NCBI RefSeq assembly: GCF_041080625.1 | Contig: NZ_CP163518.1 | Span: forward strand, 5,022,001-5,086,000 | Origin: Streptomyces sp. CG1 | Lineage (GTDB): Bacteria > Actinomycetota > Actinomycetes > Streptomycetales > Streptomycetaceae | Direction: 5' to 3' | Length of the DNA stretch: 64,000 nt | In this document: positions 46,195 through 54,244 of the stretch, piece by piece | How positions within the stretch are numbered: the stretch's first letter is position 1 | Layout of the letters: each line of letters begins with the position of its first letter | Made by a program: the position numbers and the translations under genes | Notes under the pieces: model-generated | What the model was told of the DNA's origin: nothing | The model's input: only the letters and a program-made list of their open reading frames with translations | Database searches by the model: none

Positions 46195-47703
46195 TCAGCC
46201 GCGAGTGCCCGACGGAAGGCGGAGGGCCGGCAGTGTCGCCAGGGCCAGCAGGGCCGCCGCGATGGCGTACGCGGTGCGGAAGCCGGATGGGGTCGTACCC
46301 GTCTGCCCCAGTGCCACCGACAGGGCGGCCGTTCCGACGGACGCGCCCAGTTGGGAGTTGATGCTCAGCGCGGTGCTCGCCGCGGCCAGCCGCTGCGCGG
46401 GCAGCTCGCGGCTCGCGGTGGTCATCGTCGGCATCAGCACCACGCCGGCGCCGACGCCCAGCACCATCGCCGAGGCGACCATCCGCCAGGGCGCGACCCC
46501 GGGCACCCCGGACTGCCAGGCCAGCAACGCCATCCCGAGGGCGGACGCCGCGATCCCGGCCGGGATCAGCCGGCGTGGCGCCACCCGGTCGATCCGTCGC
46601 GCCGCGATCTGCATCGTCGTACCGACGACCAGACCCGTCGGCGCGCCCAGCAGGCCGGCCGCCATGGCGCTCAGGCCGCGCTCCTGCTGCCAGTAGAGCG
46701 GGCCGAGCAGCATCGCGCCGAAGTAACCGCAGGTGAACAGCGCGAGCGTGCCGATGCCGGCGGCGAAGGTGCGGTCGCGCAGCAGCCGCAGGTCCAGCAG
46801 CGGTGCGGGCGCGGTGAGCGCCCGGCGTACGAAGCCCGCCGCGAGGGCCGCGCCGGCGAGTGTCGGCACGAGGGCGCCCGGTGCGCTGAAGTCTCCGCGC
46901 TCGCCGCCCCGGGCCAGGCCGTACAGGAGCAGGGCGAGGCCGGGCGAGAGCATCAGCAGGCCGGGGAGATCCAGCCGGGCGGCGCCGCTCGCAACGCCGG
47001 TCCCGGTCGCAACGCCGGTCCCGGTCGCAACGCCGGTCCCGGTCGCAGCGGCGGTGCCGGTCCCGGTCCCGGTCGTCGGTGCGTCCGGCGGCAGGAGCCG
47101 TAGTCCGAGCGCCAGGGCCAGGGCGCCGACGGGTGCGTTGACCAGGAAGATCCAGTGCCACGAGGCGGCGTCGACCAGCCAGCCGCCGAGCACCGGCCCG
47201 GCCACCGGCCCGACCAGGATGGGCAGCCCGCCCACGGCCATCGCGCGGCCGAGCCGGCTGCGGTCGGCGGCGCCCATCACCATCGTCATACCGACCGGCT
47301 GCAGCAGCCCGCCACCGAGCCCCTGCACCGCCCGGAAGGCGATGAGGCTGCCCGCGTCCCAGGCGCACGCGGCGAGCACCGAGCCGAGGGTGAAGAGGGT
47401 GAGCGCGGTCAGATAGGTGCGCTTGGCGCCGAGCCGGGCCATGGCCCAGGCGGCGGTCGGGATGACGGCGGCCAGCGCGAGGGTGTACGCGGTGGCGGTC
47501 CACTGGATGGTCTCCAGCGAGGCCCCGAAGGACTGCGAGAGCCGGCGCATCGCGACGTTGACGATCGTCATGTCGAGCACCGCCATCATCGAGCCGATGA
47601 CGGTGACGGCCAGGGTGCGGTTCAGGACCGTGGCCGGGTTCCCCGGGTGCGGTACCGGTCGGGCCGGTGCCGCGGCGGACGCGGTCGTACGTATCTCCCC
47701 CAC
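46195..47703 (-). CDS. MFS drug exporter, DHA2 (EmrB/QacA) family, 14 helices
   Basis: A 502-residue permease starting at GTG 47703 behind GGAGGAGAGG. The family motifs LDMTIVNVAM and RAVQGLGGGLLQP and about 14 helices indicate a proton-driven drug exporter. A central loop carries three exact tandem six-residue repeats (ATGTGV). It starts 21 bases after the FMN-reductase gene and is probably co-transcribed with it under the divergent TetR. A much longer open frame upstream is not part of the gene. Confidence 0.87.
   Translation of the reverse strand: MGEIRTTASAAAPARPVPHPGNPATVLNRTLAVTVIGSMMAVLDMTIVNVAMRRLSQSFGASLETIQWTATAYTLALAAVIPTAAWAMARLGAKRTYLTALTLFTLGSVLAACAWDAGSLIAFRAVQGLGGGLLQPVGMTMVMGAADRSRLGRAMAVGGLPILVGPVAGPVLGGWLVDAASWHWIFLVNAPVGALALALGLRLLPPDAPTTGTGTGTAAATGTGVATGTGVATGTGVASGAARLDLPGLLMLSPGLALLLYGLARGGERGDFSAPGALVPTLAGAALAAGFVRRALTAPAPLLDLRLLRDRTFAAGIGTLALFTCGYFGAMLLGPLYWQQERGLSAMAAGLLGAPTGLVVGTTMQIAARRIDRVAPRRLIPAGIAASALGMALLAWQSGVPGVAPWRMVASAMVLGVGAGVVLMPTMTTASRELPAQRLAAASTALSINSQLGASVGTAALSVALGQTGTTPSGFRTAYAIAAALLALATLPALRLPSGTRG
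46991..47044 (-). repeat. Three perfect 18-bp tandem repeats in the MFS gene
   Basis: GCAACGCCGGTCCCGGTC three times without change (plus a fourth diverged copy), encoding ATGTGV repeats in a loop between membrane helices. Length variation would stay in frame. Confidence 0.8.
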
Positions 47704-47723
47704 CTCTCCTCTCCTCCCCGCCC

Positions 47724-48347
47724 TCAGCCCGCGTACGGCCGCTCGGCCCGGGCGGAGCGCAACGCCCGCCCCCACCAGGTGAGTTGACCGAGCATGCCCT
47801 TCACGGCGCCGGCGCACACGGCCGCGTCCCGGGGTGTGCCGTCCTCCCCGAGGCCGGACCAGGGGCCGTGCAGGCTGACCGAGTCGCGCACGGTCGTGGC
47901 GTGCAGTTCGGCGAAGACCAGCCGGAGTTGCTCGACCGCCCGCAGCCCGCCGCCGAGACCGCCGTACGACACGAAGCCGACCGGCTTGGCCTGCCACTGG
48001 GTGTAGTGCCAGTCGATGAAGTTCTTCAGGGACGCGGGGAAGCTGTGGTTGTACTCGGGCGTGACGACGACGAACGCGTCGGCGGCGGCGAGCCGCGGCG
48101 AGATGTCCCGCACCGCGGCGACGGCATCGGGGCTCGGCGTACCACCCCAGCCCGGCAGCACCAACGGGAGGTCGACCTCGGCGAGGTCGATGACGTCGAG
48201 ATCGAGGACGTCGTCGGTGGCGGCGGCGCCGAGGAACCAGTCGGCGACGGCGCGGCCCTGCCGGCCTTCCCGGACGCTGCCGACGAGGACGGCGACGCGC
48301 AGCGGTGCGTCCTGGGCCGACAGAGCTTCCTTGCTGGTGACAGACAC
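47724..48347 (-). CDS. NAD(P)H-dependent FMN reductase
   Basis: A 207-residue flavodoxin-like reductase from GTG 48347 behind GGGGGA. VLVGSVREGRQGRAVADW binds the FMN phosphate and PEYNHSFPASLKNFIDW is the conserved isoalloxazine-side motif. It reduces FMN or quinone/azo-type substrates with NAD(P)H. The operon with the MFS exporter and the divergent TetR suggests detoxification of a redox-active compound. Confidence 0.87.
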   Translation of the reverse strand: MSVTSKEALSAQDAPLRVAVLVGSVREGRQGRAVADWFLGAAATDDVLDLDVIDLAEVDLPLVLPGWGGTPSPDAVAAVRDISPRLAAADAFVVVTPEYNHSFPASLKNFIDWHYTQWQAKPVGFVSYGGLGGGLRAVEQLRLVFAELHATTVRDSVSLHGPWSGLGEDGTPRDAAVCAGAVKGMLGQLTWWGRALRSARAERPYAG

Positions 48348-48404
48348 AGGTGTCCCCCTTCTTGGCGGGCCGACCGCCCTGTGCGGCCGTCCCGCACAGC
48401 AAAG

Positions 48405-48441
48405 TACAACGGTCGTTGTAAAAAGTACAACGCTCGTTGTA
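48405..48441. promoter_or_regulatory. Two perfect tandem TetR operators
   Basis: TACAACGGTCGTTGTA (48405-48420) and TACAACGCTCGTTGTA (48426-48441) are two 16-bp palindromes, 21 bp centre to centre, i.e. on the same helix face. They lie between the divergent FMN-reductase and TetR genes. A TAGAGT at 48449-48454 may be the -10 of the TetR gene. Confidence 0.8.
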
Positions 48442-48476
48442 AGTCGGGTAGAGTGGCCGGTCACGAGGAGGCGGTT

Positions 48477-49181
48477 GTGGGCGAAACGAACGAGTCCCGG
48501 CTGACGCAGGCGCGACGCGAGGTCTCACCGCGCAAGCTGGAGAAGCAGATGGCGATCGCGAGCGCGTCCTGCACGCTCTTCGGCCGTGAGGGCTATGCGC
48601 GCGCCTCGGTCGACGCGCTGGCCGCCGAGGCAGGCGTCTCCACGCGGACGCTCTACAACCACTTCCCGGGCGGCAAGGCCCAGCTATTCCAGACGGTGGT
48701 GACCTGGACGTCCAACGAGGTCCGCGATGCCCAACTGGCCCGTCTGCGGGACACGTTGGACCCCGAGCGGCCGCCGCGCGCCGAGGACCTGGAACGCGAT
48801 CTGGTCGCCCTGGCACGTGCGTTCGTCGGCCTCATGGCCGACTACCCGAACCACTGGGCGCTCGTCCGGCACATTCACGCCGAGGCCGACCATGTGCCGC
48901 CGGAGGTCCTCAAGGCCTGGCACGAGGCCGGTCCGGGACCGGTCGGCCGGGCCGTCGCCGAGGCGATGACCCACCTCGCGGACGCCGGACTGCTCGATGT
49001 GCGCGGCGACGCGGCGATGGCCGCCGCCCACTTCACGGCCCTGACCACCCACACGATCGTCCAGTTCACCAACTACGGCGTCCACCCCCTCCCACCGGCG
49101 GAGACGGACCGGCTGATCAGGGGCGGCGTGGCGGCGTTCCTGCGGGCCTACGGACGCGACGGCCTCGGCCCCACCGGCTGA
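48477..49181 (+). CDS. TetR-family repressor of the FMN reductase/MFS operon
   Basis: A 234-residue regulator from GTG 48477 behind GAGGAGG. The helix-turn-helix at about 40-70 reads ASVDALAAEAGVSTRTLYNHFPGG. The C-terminal domain resembles the TetR_C group with AEADHVPPEVLKAWHEAGP. The two palindromes just upstream are its likely binding sites for autorepression and control of the divergent operon. Confidence 0.87.
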   Translation: MGETNESRLTQARREVSPRKLEKQMAIASASCTLFGREGYARASVDALAAEAGVSTRTLYNHFPGGKAQLFQTVVTWTSNEVRDAQLARLRDTLDPERPPRAEDLERDLVALARAFVGLMADYPNHWALVRHIHAEADHVPPEVLKAWHEAGPGPVGRAVAEAMTHLADAGLLDVRGDAAMAAAHFTALTTHTIVQFTNYGVHPLPPAETDRLIRGGVAAFLRAYGRDGLGPTG

Positions 49182-49213
49182 CCATCAGCCCGGCCGGAGG
49201 AGTTGCGCACGGA

Positions 49214-49888
49214 TCAGCGCGCTCCCCGGAGGAACCCCTCCACCACCCGGCGCACCTTCCTGGCGGCGCCGTCCTCCCCGAGCCGCATGGCGATGTTGGC
49301 GGCGTTGCAGACGGCGTCCAGCTGGAACGCGGCCAGCTCCACGTCCGGCACGGCGGGGTCACCGGCGCCGACGGCCTGCCGCAGCTGTTCGGCGATCAGT
49401 TTCAGCCATGCCTCGCGGTGGGCGAGCAGGGCGTCGCGGACCGCGCCGGGGCGGCTGTCATAGGCGGGAAGGTTGGCGGACCAGAAGCAGCCGCCGGCGA
49501 ACAAGGGAGCCTGCGCGTAGGCGATCCAGTGCTCGGTCAGCGCCCGCAGCCGGGCGGCGCCCGCCGGGAAGGCCCGCGCGGGTCGCACCACGGCCCGCTC
49601 GAACTCGCGGTGCGCGCACTCGGCGGCGGCCAGCTGCAGGTTCTCCTTGGTCCGGAACAGCGTCTGGACACCGCCCTTGCTCAGCCCGAGGTCAGCGGCC
49701 AGCCGGCCGATGCTGAGCCCGTCGAGCCCCTCCAGCGAGGCGATGTCGACGGCGTGCCGGGCCACCCGCCGCCGGGCGCGCGCACCGCGCACCAGCCGCA
49801 GATCGGTCACCTCGGGCCCCTCGGCACCCAGGACTCCCCGCCCCACGTCGCACTCCTGACCGCGTCGTTCGCTCTCCATCCCCGCCAT
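49214..49888 (-). CDS. TetR-family transcriptional regulator
   Basis: About 224 residues from ATG 49888; ATG 49879 is equally possible. The helix-turn-helix is LSIGRLAADLGLSKGGVQTLFRTKENL. The ligand domain GGCFWSANLPAYDSRPGAVRDALLAHREAWL matches the TetR_C group that often controls oxidoreductases or efflux. It is convergent with the preceding TetR and divergent from another TetR at 49973, an unusual three-TetR cluster. The target is unknown. Confidence 0.83.
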   Translation of the reverse strand: MAGMESERRGQECDVGRGVLGAEGPEVTDLRLVRGARARRRVARHAVDIASLEGLDGLSIGRLAADLGLSKGGVQTLFRTKENLQLAAAECAHREFERAVVRPARAFPAGAARLRALTEHWIAYAQAPLFAGGCFWSANLPAYDSRPGAVRDALLAHREAWLKLIAEQLRQAVGAGDPAVPDVELAAFQLDAVCNAANIAMRLGEDGAARKVRRVVEGFLRGAR

Positions 49889-49919
49889 CGTGCCACCCGA
49901 CGACAACTTCAAGCGGAGT

Positions 49920-49933
49920 ACTCTGATCGGAGT
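49920..49933. promoter_or_regulatory. Candidate operator between two divergent TetR genes
   Basis: ACTCTGATCGGAGT, a 14-bp palindrome with a single mismatched pair, flanked by two GGAGTAC words (near 49915 and 49943-49951). It sits midway between the two start codons. Confidence 0.4.
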
Positions 49934-49972
49934 GGTTTTCGAGGAGTACCCGCACACGGAGCCGGACCTTCC

Positions 49973-50551
49973 ATGGTGAGACGCAACGACCAACGGCGCG
50001 CCGCGCTCGTCGACGCCGCGATCGAGGTACTGGCGCGGGACGGGGCACGCGGGCTGACCTTTCGCGCGGTGGACGGGGCGGCCGCCGTCCCTCCCGGTAC
50101 GGCGTCCAACTACTTCTCCAGCCGCGACGAGTTGCTCACCCAGGCCGGCGCCCGCGTCTACGAGCGGCTCCAGCCCGACGAGGCCACGCTCGCCCGCCAG
50201 CGGACCGCAGGCCGCGACCGGGAGACGTACGCGGAGCTGATGCGTGAACTCGTGGGCCGGATCGCCTCCTTCCGCACCGGTTACCTCGCGCTGCTGGAAC
50301 TCCGGCTGGAGGCGACCCGCCGCCCGGAGCTGCGCGCGGTGCTCACCGAGCGGGTCCGCGCCGACCTCGCCGCCAACGTCGCCTATCACGAGACCTCCGG
50401 CCTGCCCGGCGACGCCACGGCCGTCAAGCTGCTCTACCTCGCCCTGAACTGGCTGATCGTCGAACAACTCACCCTGCCTGACGTGCTCTCCGAGGCGGAG
50501 CGGGACGAGCTGGTGACGGCGGCGGTCGAGCGGATCGTGACGGAGACCTGA
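49973..50551 (+). CDS. TetR-family transcriptional regulator
   Basis: A 192-residue regulator from ATG 49973. The helix-turn-helix is LTFRAVDGAAAVPPGTASNYFSSRDELL. The C-terminal part is of the TetR_C type that follows ARVYERLQP. It is convergent with the B3/4-domain gene. Its likely role is to regulate itself and the divergent TetR; no enzyme or transporter is adjacent in its own direction. Confidence 0.85.
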   Translation: MVRRNDQRRAALVDAAIEVLARDGARGLTFRAVDGAAAVPPGTASNYFSSRDELLTQAGARVYERLQPDEATLARQRTAGRDRETYAELMRELVGRIASFRTGYLALLELRLEATRRPELRAVLTERVRADLAANVAYHETSGLPGDATAVKLLYLALNWLIVEQLTLPDVLSEAERDELVTAAVERIVTET

Positions 50552-50594
50552 GCGGCCCGTCGTGCACGCGACCGAGCCCGCGACGTGAACCGGA

Positions 50595-51302
50595 TCAGAT
50601 GGCAGCCTGGGGCCGGCCCGGGCCGAGGTGGTGCACGGCTGTCTGCGCGGCGTGCGGAGCGAGGAGGCCCTGCAGTTCGTCGGCCGCGAGCTCGAGGAGG
50701 TCGCCGTCCCGGGTGGCGTGGAGGGTTTCGAGGACGAAGGTGACGTGGGAGGAGTCCTCGGTGACACGGGTGCGGTGGGCGTCGCGGTGGTTCCAGTGCC
50801 GTGTCAGGACGCCGGTGGTGTCGGCGTAGATGATCTCGCCGGGCCTGGGGTTCTCGATGCTGTCGGGCTCACCGAGCGGCGTGAAGGACTCGGTGCCGTC
50901 CGCGTACCGGATGTCGACGTCACCGGTGACCCGGTCCAGGTCGAAGGCGCCGGCGGGCAGACCGTGCCGGACGGAGACGGCGTTGTAGGAGTCGACGGCC
51001 GGGCTGATGCGCGGCAGGGCGCCCTTCTTGGCGAGGCGGCGGCCGAGAGCGTCGACGCTCGGGCGGATGCGGCGGGGGTTGGTGCCGAAGGCCCGGTAGG
51101 CGGTGTGCCAGGCCTCGATACGGGGGTCGGTCTCGTCGGCGGGCCGCCAGCTGCCGTCCGCGAGCTGCTGCTCCAGTTCCGCCAGCGCGGTGACCGTGTG
51201 CGGCCAGGGTTCACGGCCGCGCAGACCGGTCGCGGTGACCAGGGCGACGAGGGTGTCGGGGAAGGCGTCGGCGACGGTGGGGGCGAGCCGGAAGGCGGGC
51301 AT
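50595..51302 (-). CDS. B3/B4 tRNA-binding-domain protein
   Basis: A 235-residue protein with the B3/4 fold found in the beta subunit of Phe-tRNA synthetase and in stand-alone proteins. EAWHTAYRAFGTNPRRIRPSVDALGRRLAKKG and NAVSVRHGLPAGAFDLDRVTGDVDIRYA are the conserved parts. Free-standing members are suspected editing or amino-acid-binding factors; a role is not proven. It is preceded by tandem repeats that carry ribosome-site-like sequences and lies just downstream of the EamA exporter gene on the same strand, as is common. Confidence 0.85.
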   Translation of the reverse strand: MPAFRLAPTVADAFPDTLVALVTATGLRGREPWPHTVTALAELEQQLADGSWRPADETDPRIEAWHTAYRAFGTNPRRIRPSVDALGRRLAKKGALPRISPAVDSYNAVSVRHGLPAGAFDLDRVTGDVDIRYADGTESFTPLGEPDSIENPRPGEIIYADTTGVLTRHWNHRDAHRTRVTEDSSHVTFVLETLHATRDGDLLELAADELQGLLAPHAAQTAVHHLGPGRPQAAI

Positions 51303-51315
51303 GGGCGGGTATCCG

Positions 51316-51394
51316 TTTCCTGCGTGCGGGGCTGTTTCCTGCGTGCGAGGGCCGTCTCCTGCGTGCGACGGCCGTCTCCTGCGTGCGAGGGCTT
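51316..51394 (-). repeat. Four tandem 20-bp repeats with Shine-Dalgarno-like cores
   Basis: On the minus strand CGCACGCAGGAGACGGC-type units occur four times (51394-51316, the last one 19 bases) directly before the ATG of the B3/4 gene. Each has AGGAGA or AGGAAA, so several ribosome docking sites are lined up ahead of one start codon. Confidence 0.8.
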
Positions 51395-51401
51395 GGGTGG
51401 G

Positions 51402-52238
51402 TCAGGTCAGGGCCAGGAGGCTGACGGCCACGGCGGCGGTGCCCAGGCCGGCCAGCTGGCCGCGGTGGATGCGTTCGGCGAGCACGCCTCGGGCGAGCAG
51501 GACCGTGCCCGCCGGGTAGAGCGCGGTGATCACGGCGACGACGGTGAGGTCCCCACTGCGGGCGGCGAGCAGGAACAGCAGGTTCGCCAGCGAGTCCAGG
51601 ACACCCGCGGCCGCCGACATCGCGTACGCGGGCCGCTCGGCGCCCAGCCTGCGGCGCAGCAGCCCGGCCGCGGCCAGGGTGACGGCCGAGGAGACGGCCC
51701 GGCCGATGATCAGCGGGGCCACCCCGCTGCCGGACGGCGCCTGGTGCAGGAAGACCAGTTGCAGGGCGATGGCGGCGCCCGCACCGAAGGCCAGCAGCAG
51801 CGCCGTACGGGAGGGGCGGGCCGCGCCCGCGCCGTGTCCGGCGCTGACCAGCACCACCGCCACCAGCGCGAGCGGCAGCCCGACCAGCCCGGCGGCGGTC
51901 AGCCGCTCGCCCTGCAGCAGGCCGACCCCTACGGGCAGCGCCGCCGACACCAGCGCGGTCACGGGTGACAGCACGTTCATCGGGCCGATCGCCAGGGTGC
52001 GGTAGAGCAGGGCGAACGCGGCGGCCGAGGCGACACCGGACGCGGCACCCCAGGCGAGCGCACCGGCGTCGAACGACGCGCCGAGCACCGGCCACAGCAG
52101 CAGTTCGACCGCGAGACTGGCCGGGGCCGCGACCAGCACGGTCCGCAGCACATGGGCCTTGCGGGCGCCGAGGCCGCCGAGGAAGTCGGCGCACCCGTAC
52201 GCGAGTGAGCTGCCCAGGGCCAGCAGCAGAGCGATCAC
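51402..52238 (-). CDS. EamA/DMT-family exporter
   Basis: A 278-residue membrane protein with ten predicted helices forming two EamA repeats, starting at GTG 52238 behind AAGGGA. SLAYGCADFLGGLGARK at the N-terminus and ALYPAGTVLLARGVLAERIHRGQLAGL near the C-terminus are typical. It probably exports an amino acid or related metabolite. It is divergent from an XRE-cupin regulator, a frequent pair in which the regulator controls the exporter. Confidence 0.85.
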   Translation of the reverse strand: MIALLLALGSSLAYGCADFLGGLGARKAHVLRTVLVAAPASLAVELLLWPVLGASFDAGALAWGAASGVASAAAFALLYRTLAIGPMNVLSPVTALVSAALPVGVGLLQGERLTAAGLVGLPLALVAVVLVSAGHGAGAARPSRTALLLAFGAGAAIALQLVFLHQAPSGSGVAPLIIGRAVSSAVTLAAAGLLRRRLGAERPAYAMSAAAGVLDSLANLLFLLAARSGDLTVVAVITALYPAGTVLLARGVLAERIHRGQLAGLGTAAVAVSLLALT

Positions 52239-52254
52239 AGCACATCCCTTAACA

Positions 52255-52330
52255 TTCAGTGGAACGACCAAACCGTACAACGGACCGACCGCTCGATCAA
52301 CCAAACGACCGGGCAGTACATTCCAATGAA
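52255..52330. promoter_or_regulatory. Inverted repeats in the exporter/XRE-cupin divergent promoter region
   Basis: TTCAGTGGAA (52255-52264) and TTCCAATGAA (52321-52330) are inverted copies with one mismatch, 56 bases apart. They are possible paired sites for the XRE-cupin regulator. Confidence 0.35.
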
Positions 52331-52360
52331 CACCCCCATGAGCATGCCCACGGACACTCC

Positions 52361-52410
52361 CATGGCCCCTCATGGCTTCCCATGGCTTCTCACGGCTTCT
52401 CATGGCCACG
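52361..52410 (+). repeat. Five 10-bp tandem repeats (CATGGCTTCT) in the XRE-cupin leader
   Basis: Five head-to-tail units, CATGGCCCCT, CATGGCTTCC, CATGGCTTCT, CACGGCTTCT and CATGGCCACG, end 20 bases before the GTG start of the regulator. Confidence 0.75.
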
Positions 52411-52429
52411 ACGCGAGGATGGTGATCAG

Positions 52430-52996
52430 GTGACCGAGACAGCCGCCGCGCTACGGACGGTCGCGCACAACGTCCGGGCGGCCCGCGTCCGCGCGGGTCT
52501 GTCGCTGGACGAACTCAGCCGGCGCGCCCAGGTCAGCAAGGGTGCCCTGGTGGGCCTGGAGAAGGCCCAGGGCAACCCCAACCTGGCCACACTCGTCCGG
52601 CTGGCCGACACCCTCGGCATCTCCGTGTCCGCGCTGATGCAGGGACCCGCCGAGGGCCGCGTCCGCGTGGTGTCCGCCGACACCGTGGCCCCCCTGTGGA
52701 CCGGAGAGCGGGGCAGCGACGCCCGGCTCATGCTGACGACCTCGGGCCCGACCCCGGTCGAGGTCTGGCGCTGGCGGCTGGAGCCGGACGAGGAGTACCC
52801 CAGCCACCCCCACCAGGCCGGGGTCGTGGAGACCGTCAGTGTCACCGCCGGCCGGATGACCCTGGTCGTCGACGGCACCGAGCATCCGCTCGAGGCCGGC
52901 CAGACCGCCACGTTCGACGGCGACACCCCGCACACCTACCGCGGCGCGGGCACCGGGACCTGCCATCTGATCATGACGGTCCAGCTACCCCTCTGA
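52430..52996 (+). CDS. XRE-family regulator with C-terminal cupin domain
   Basis: A 188-residue protein from GTG 52430 behind GAGGATGG. The N-terminal helix-turn-helix (about 8-65) reads VRAARVRAGLSLDELSRRAQVSKGALVGLEKAQ. The C-terminal single cupin (about 100-185) has SHPHQAGVVETVSVTAGRM and the later FDGDTPHTYRG, giving a metal- or ligand-binding barrel. Regulators of this type sense small metabolites and commonly control a divergent DMT exporter, as here. Confidence 0.88.
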   Translation: MTETAAALRTVAHNVRAARVRAGLSLDELSRRAQVSKGALVGLEKAQGNPNLATLVRLADTLGISVSALMQGPAEGRVRVVSADTVAPLWTGERGSDARLMLTTSGPTPVEVWRWRLEPDEEYPSHPHQAGVVETVSVTAGRMTLVVDGTEHPLEAGQTATFDGDTPHTYRGAGTGTCHLIMTVQLPL

Positions 52997-53146
52997 TCGC
53001 ACTCCGCGATTTTCACGGAATGCAATTTCCTGTCTATTAGCATTTTCGCCGATTGCTGCGATCGGACCCTTCTGATACTGCTTTCGAGCAACAAATACAC
53101 CCGAATGTCCGACACCCCATCCCCCGGAGGGGCTCGTTAGCCGGAC

Positions 53147-53320
53147 GTGACACGAACTGAGGGGCTCACGACCGGGAATCTTCGCTCGCCGATCACATTT
53201 AACGTGGAATGCGTCGAGGGTGAGGTGTTCATTGACGGATGTTCAGATCTTCTCGACGACTTCCTGAGAAGAATGACCCAGCTGGAAAGCGAGTACCTGC
53301 AGGCGATGGTCGGGCTATAG
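53147..53320 (+). CDS. 57-residue small acidic protein, unknown
   Basis: GTG 53147 to TAG 53320, followed 10 bases later by the DUF2637-like gene. The peptide has a strand-rich first half and a helical acidic second half (SDLLDDFLRRMTQLESEYL). A GGAGGGG lies 14 bases upstream of the start, rather far. It is not similar to a family I can name. Coding bias, the close spacing and a shared direction with the next gene suggest a real small gene. Confidence 0.5.
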   Translation: MTRTEGLTTGNLRSPITFNVECVEGEVFIDGCSDLLDDFLRRMTQLESEYLQAMVGL

Positions 53321-53330
53321 GACTTACTCG

Positions 53331-53963
53331 ATGGACAGGGTTCACAACGAAGACCTCTTCAACGACACCGAGTTCAGCACGCTCGAGATGCAGTGGGATC
53401 CAGTCGAAGAACTGGCCCAGATGCTGTCCGCCGCGTCGGCCGCAGAACCGGAAGCGCCGAGTCCGCCGCACGAACGGTCCAGCCACCGAAGGACCCGGCA
53501 GCGGCTCCGTGCGGAATCCCGCTCGCACGAAAACAACCGGGGAACGCACGTCACGATCCTGATCGCGACCATTTCGGTGTGCGCCGTCTGTATGTTGGGC
53601 TGGTCATTCTCTTATTCCTATGCCCAGCTCCGCGCCACCGCGGGCTCCGTGCTGCCGGCGAGACTGGCCGAGTGGTGGCCGCTGACGGTGTACGGGCCGT
53701 GGCTCGTGGCGGCCCTGTCCATTCTGCGGGCCACCGTCCAGAATCGCAGTGCGCGAAGGTCCTGGGGCGTGGTGCTGGGCGCCTCCGCCATGGCAGTGGC
53801 CCTGTGCGTCAGCCACTCACCGCACTCACTGCTTTCCTGGATCATCTTCGGAATTCCGCCGATCACCGCGCTGGTGTGTTTCTGGGAGATCGTCGGCCAG
53901 GTGTCGTCCAAGGTGGCCAAACCCCGGCACGCCGCACACACCCGGCGGAACTCCAAGACGTAG
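53331..53963 (+). CDS. DUF2637-like membrane protein
   Basis: A 210-residue protein. An acidic, then basic, disordered N-terminus (1-75) is followed by four hydrophobic helices. The central sequence SYAQLRATAG...WWPLTVYGPWLVAALSILRATVQ matches the DUF2637 (SpdB-like) pattern. In Streptomyces such proteins are found both in spread genes of integrative elements and as chromosomal orphans. ATG 53331 has AGGA at 9 bases. Function unknown; it is likely co-expressed with the 57-residue protein. Confidence 0.65.
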   Translation: MDRVHNEDLFNDTEFSTLEMQWDPVEELAQMLSAASAAEPEAPSPPHERSSHRRTRQRLRAESRSHENNRGTHVTILIATISVCAVCMLGWSFSYSYAQLRATAGSVLPARLAEWWPLTVYGPWLVAALSILRATVQNRSARRSWGVVLGASAMAVALCVSHSPHSLLSWIIFGIPPITALVCFWEIVGQVSSKVAKPRHAAHTRRNSKT

Positions 53964-54201
53964 AGCCGCCGTTCGCCGTCGCACCCGTTTGCCGTAGTCG
54001 CAGGACCCGGCGCCGAAGCCGCTCGGCGCTGCTGGTCCGCGCGACGGCCGGCCGATGACGTCCGAACCGCGTTCTGCGGCCCGGATGGACGGAAGCCCAG
54101 ATGGATGAAAGAGGTGCTCGGCAACCTGGTCCGATTACAGACGGTATGTGTGTTCGATATGCGGTCTGTGCGCGTCTGGGCAAGCCTTGGACGCAAGCCC
54201 C

Positions 54202-54217
54202 CAAGACACGTGTCTTG
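54202..54217. promoter_or_regulatory. Perfect 16-bp palindrome upstream of the secreted peptide gene
   Basis: CAAGACACGTGTCTTG, 27 bases before the ATG at 54245 and just before the ribosome site. It could be an operator or an mRNA hairpin. The rest of 53964-54244 holds no clear gene. Confidence 0.45.
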
Positions 54218-54244
54218 CCGGAGGATCCAGAAAGGACCGTTCCC

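Noticed and set aside
46195..48816. 873-codon open frame continuing upstream of the MFS gene
   Set aside because: The upstream part is antisense/frame noise over the FMN reductase and TetR. The true MFS start at 47703 has a strong ribosome site and signature motifs begin right after it.
52259..52429. N-terminal extension (His/Pro-rich) of the XRE-cupin protein
   Set aside because: The reading comes from the 10-bp repeats. The GTG at 52430 has a ribosome site and matches the usual start just before the helix-turn-helix.
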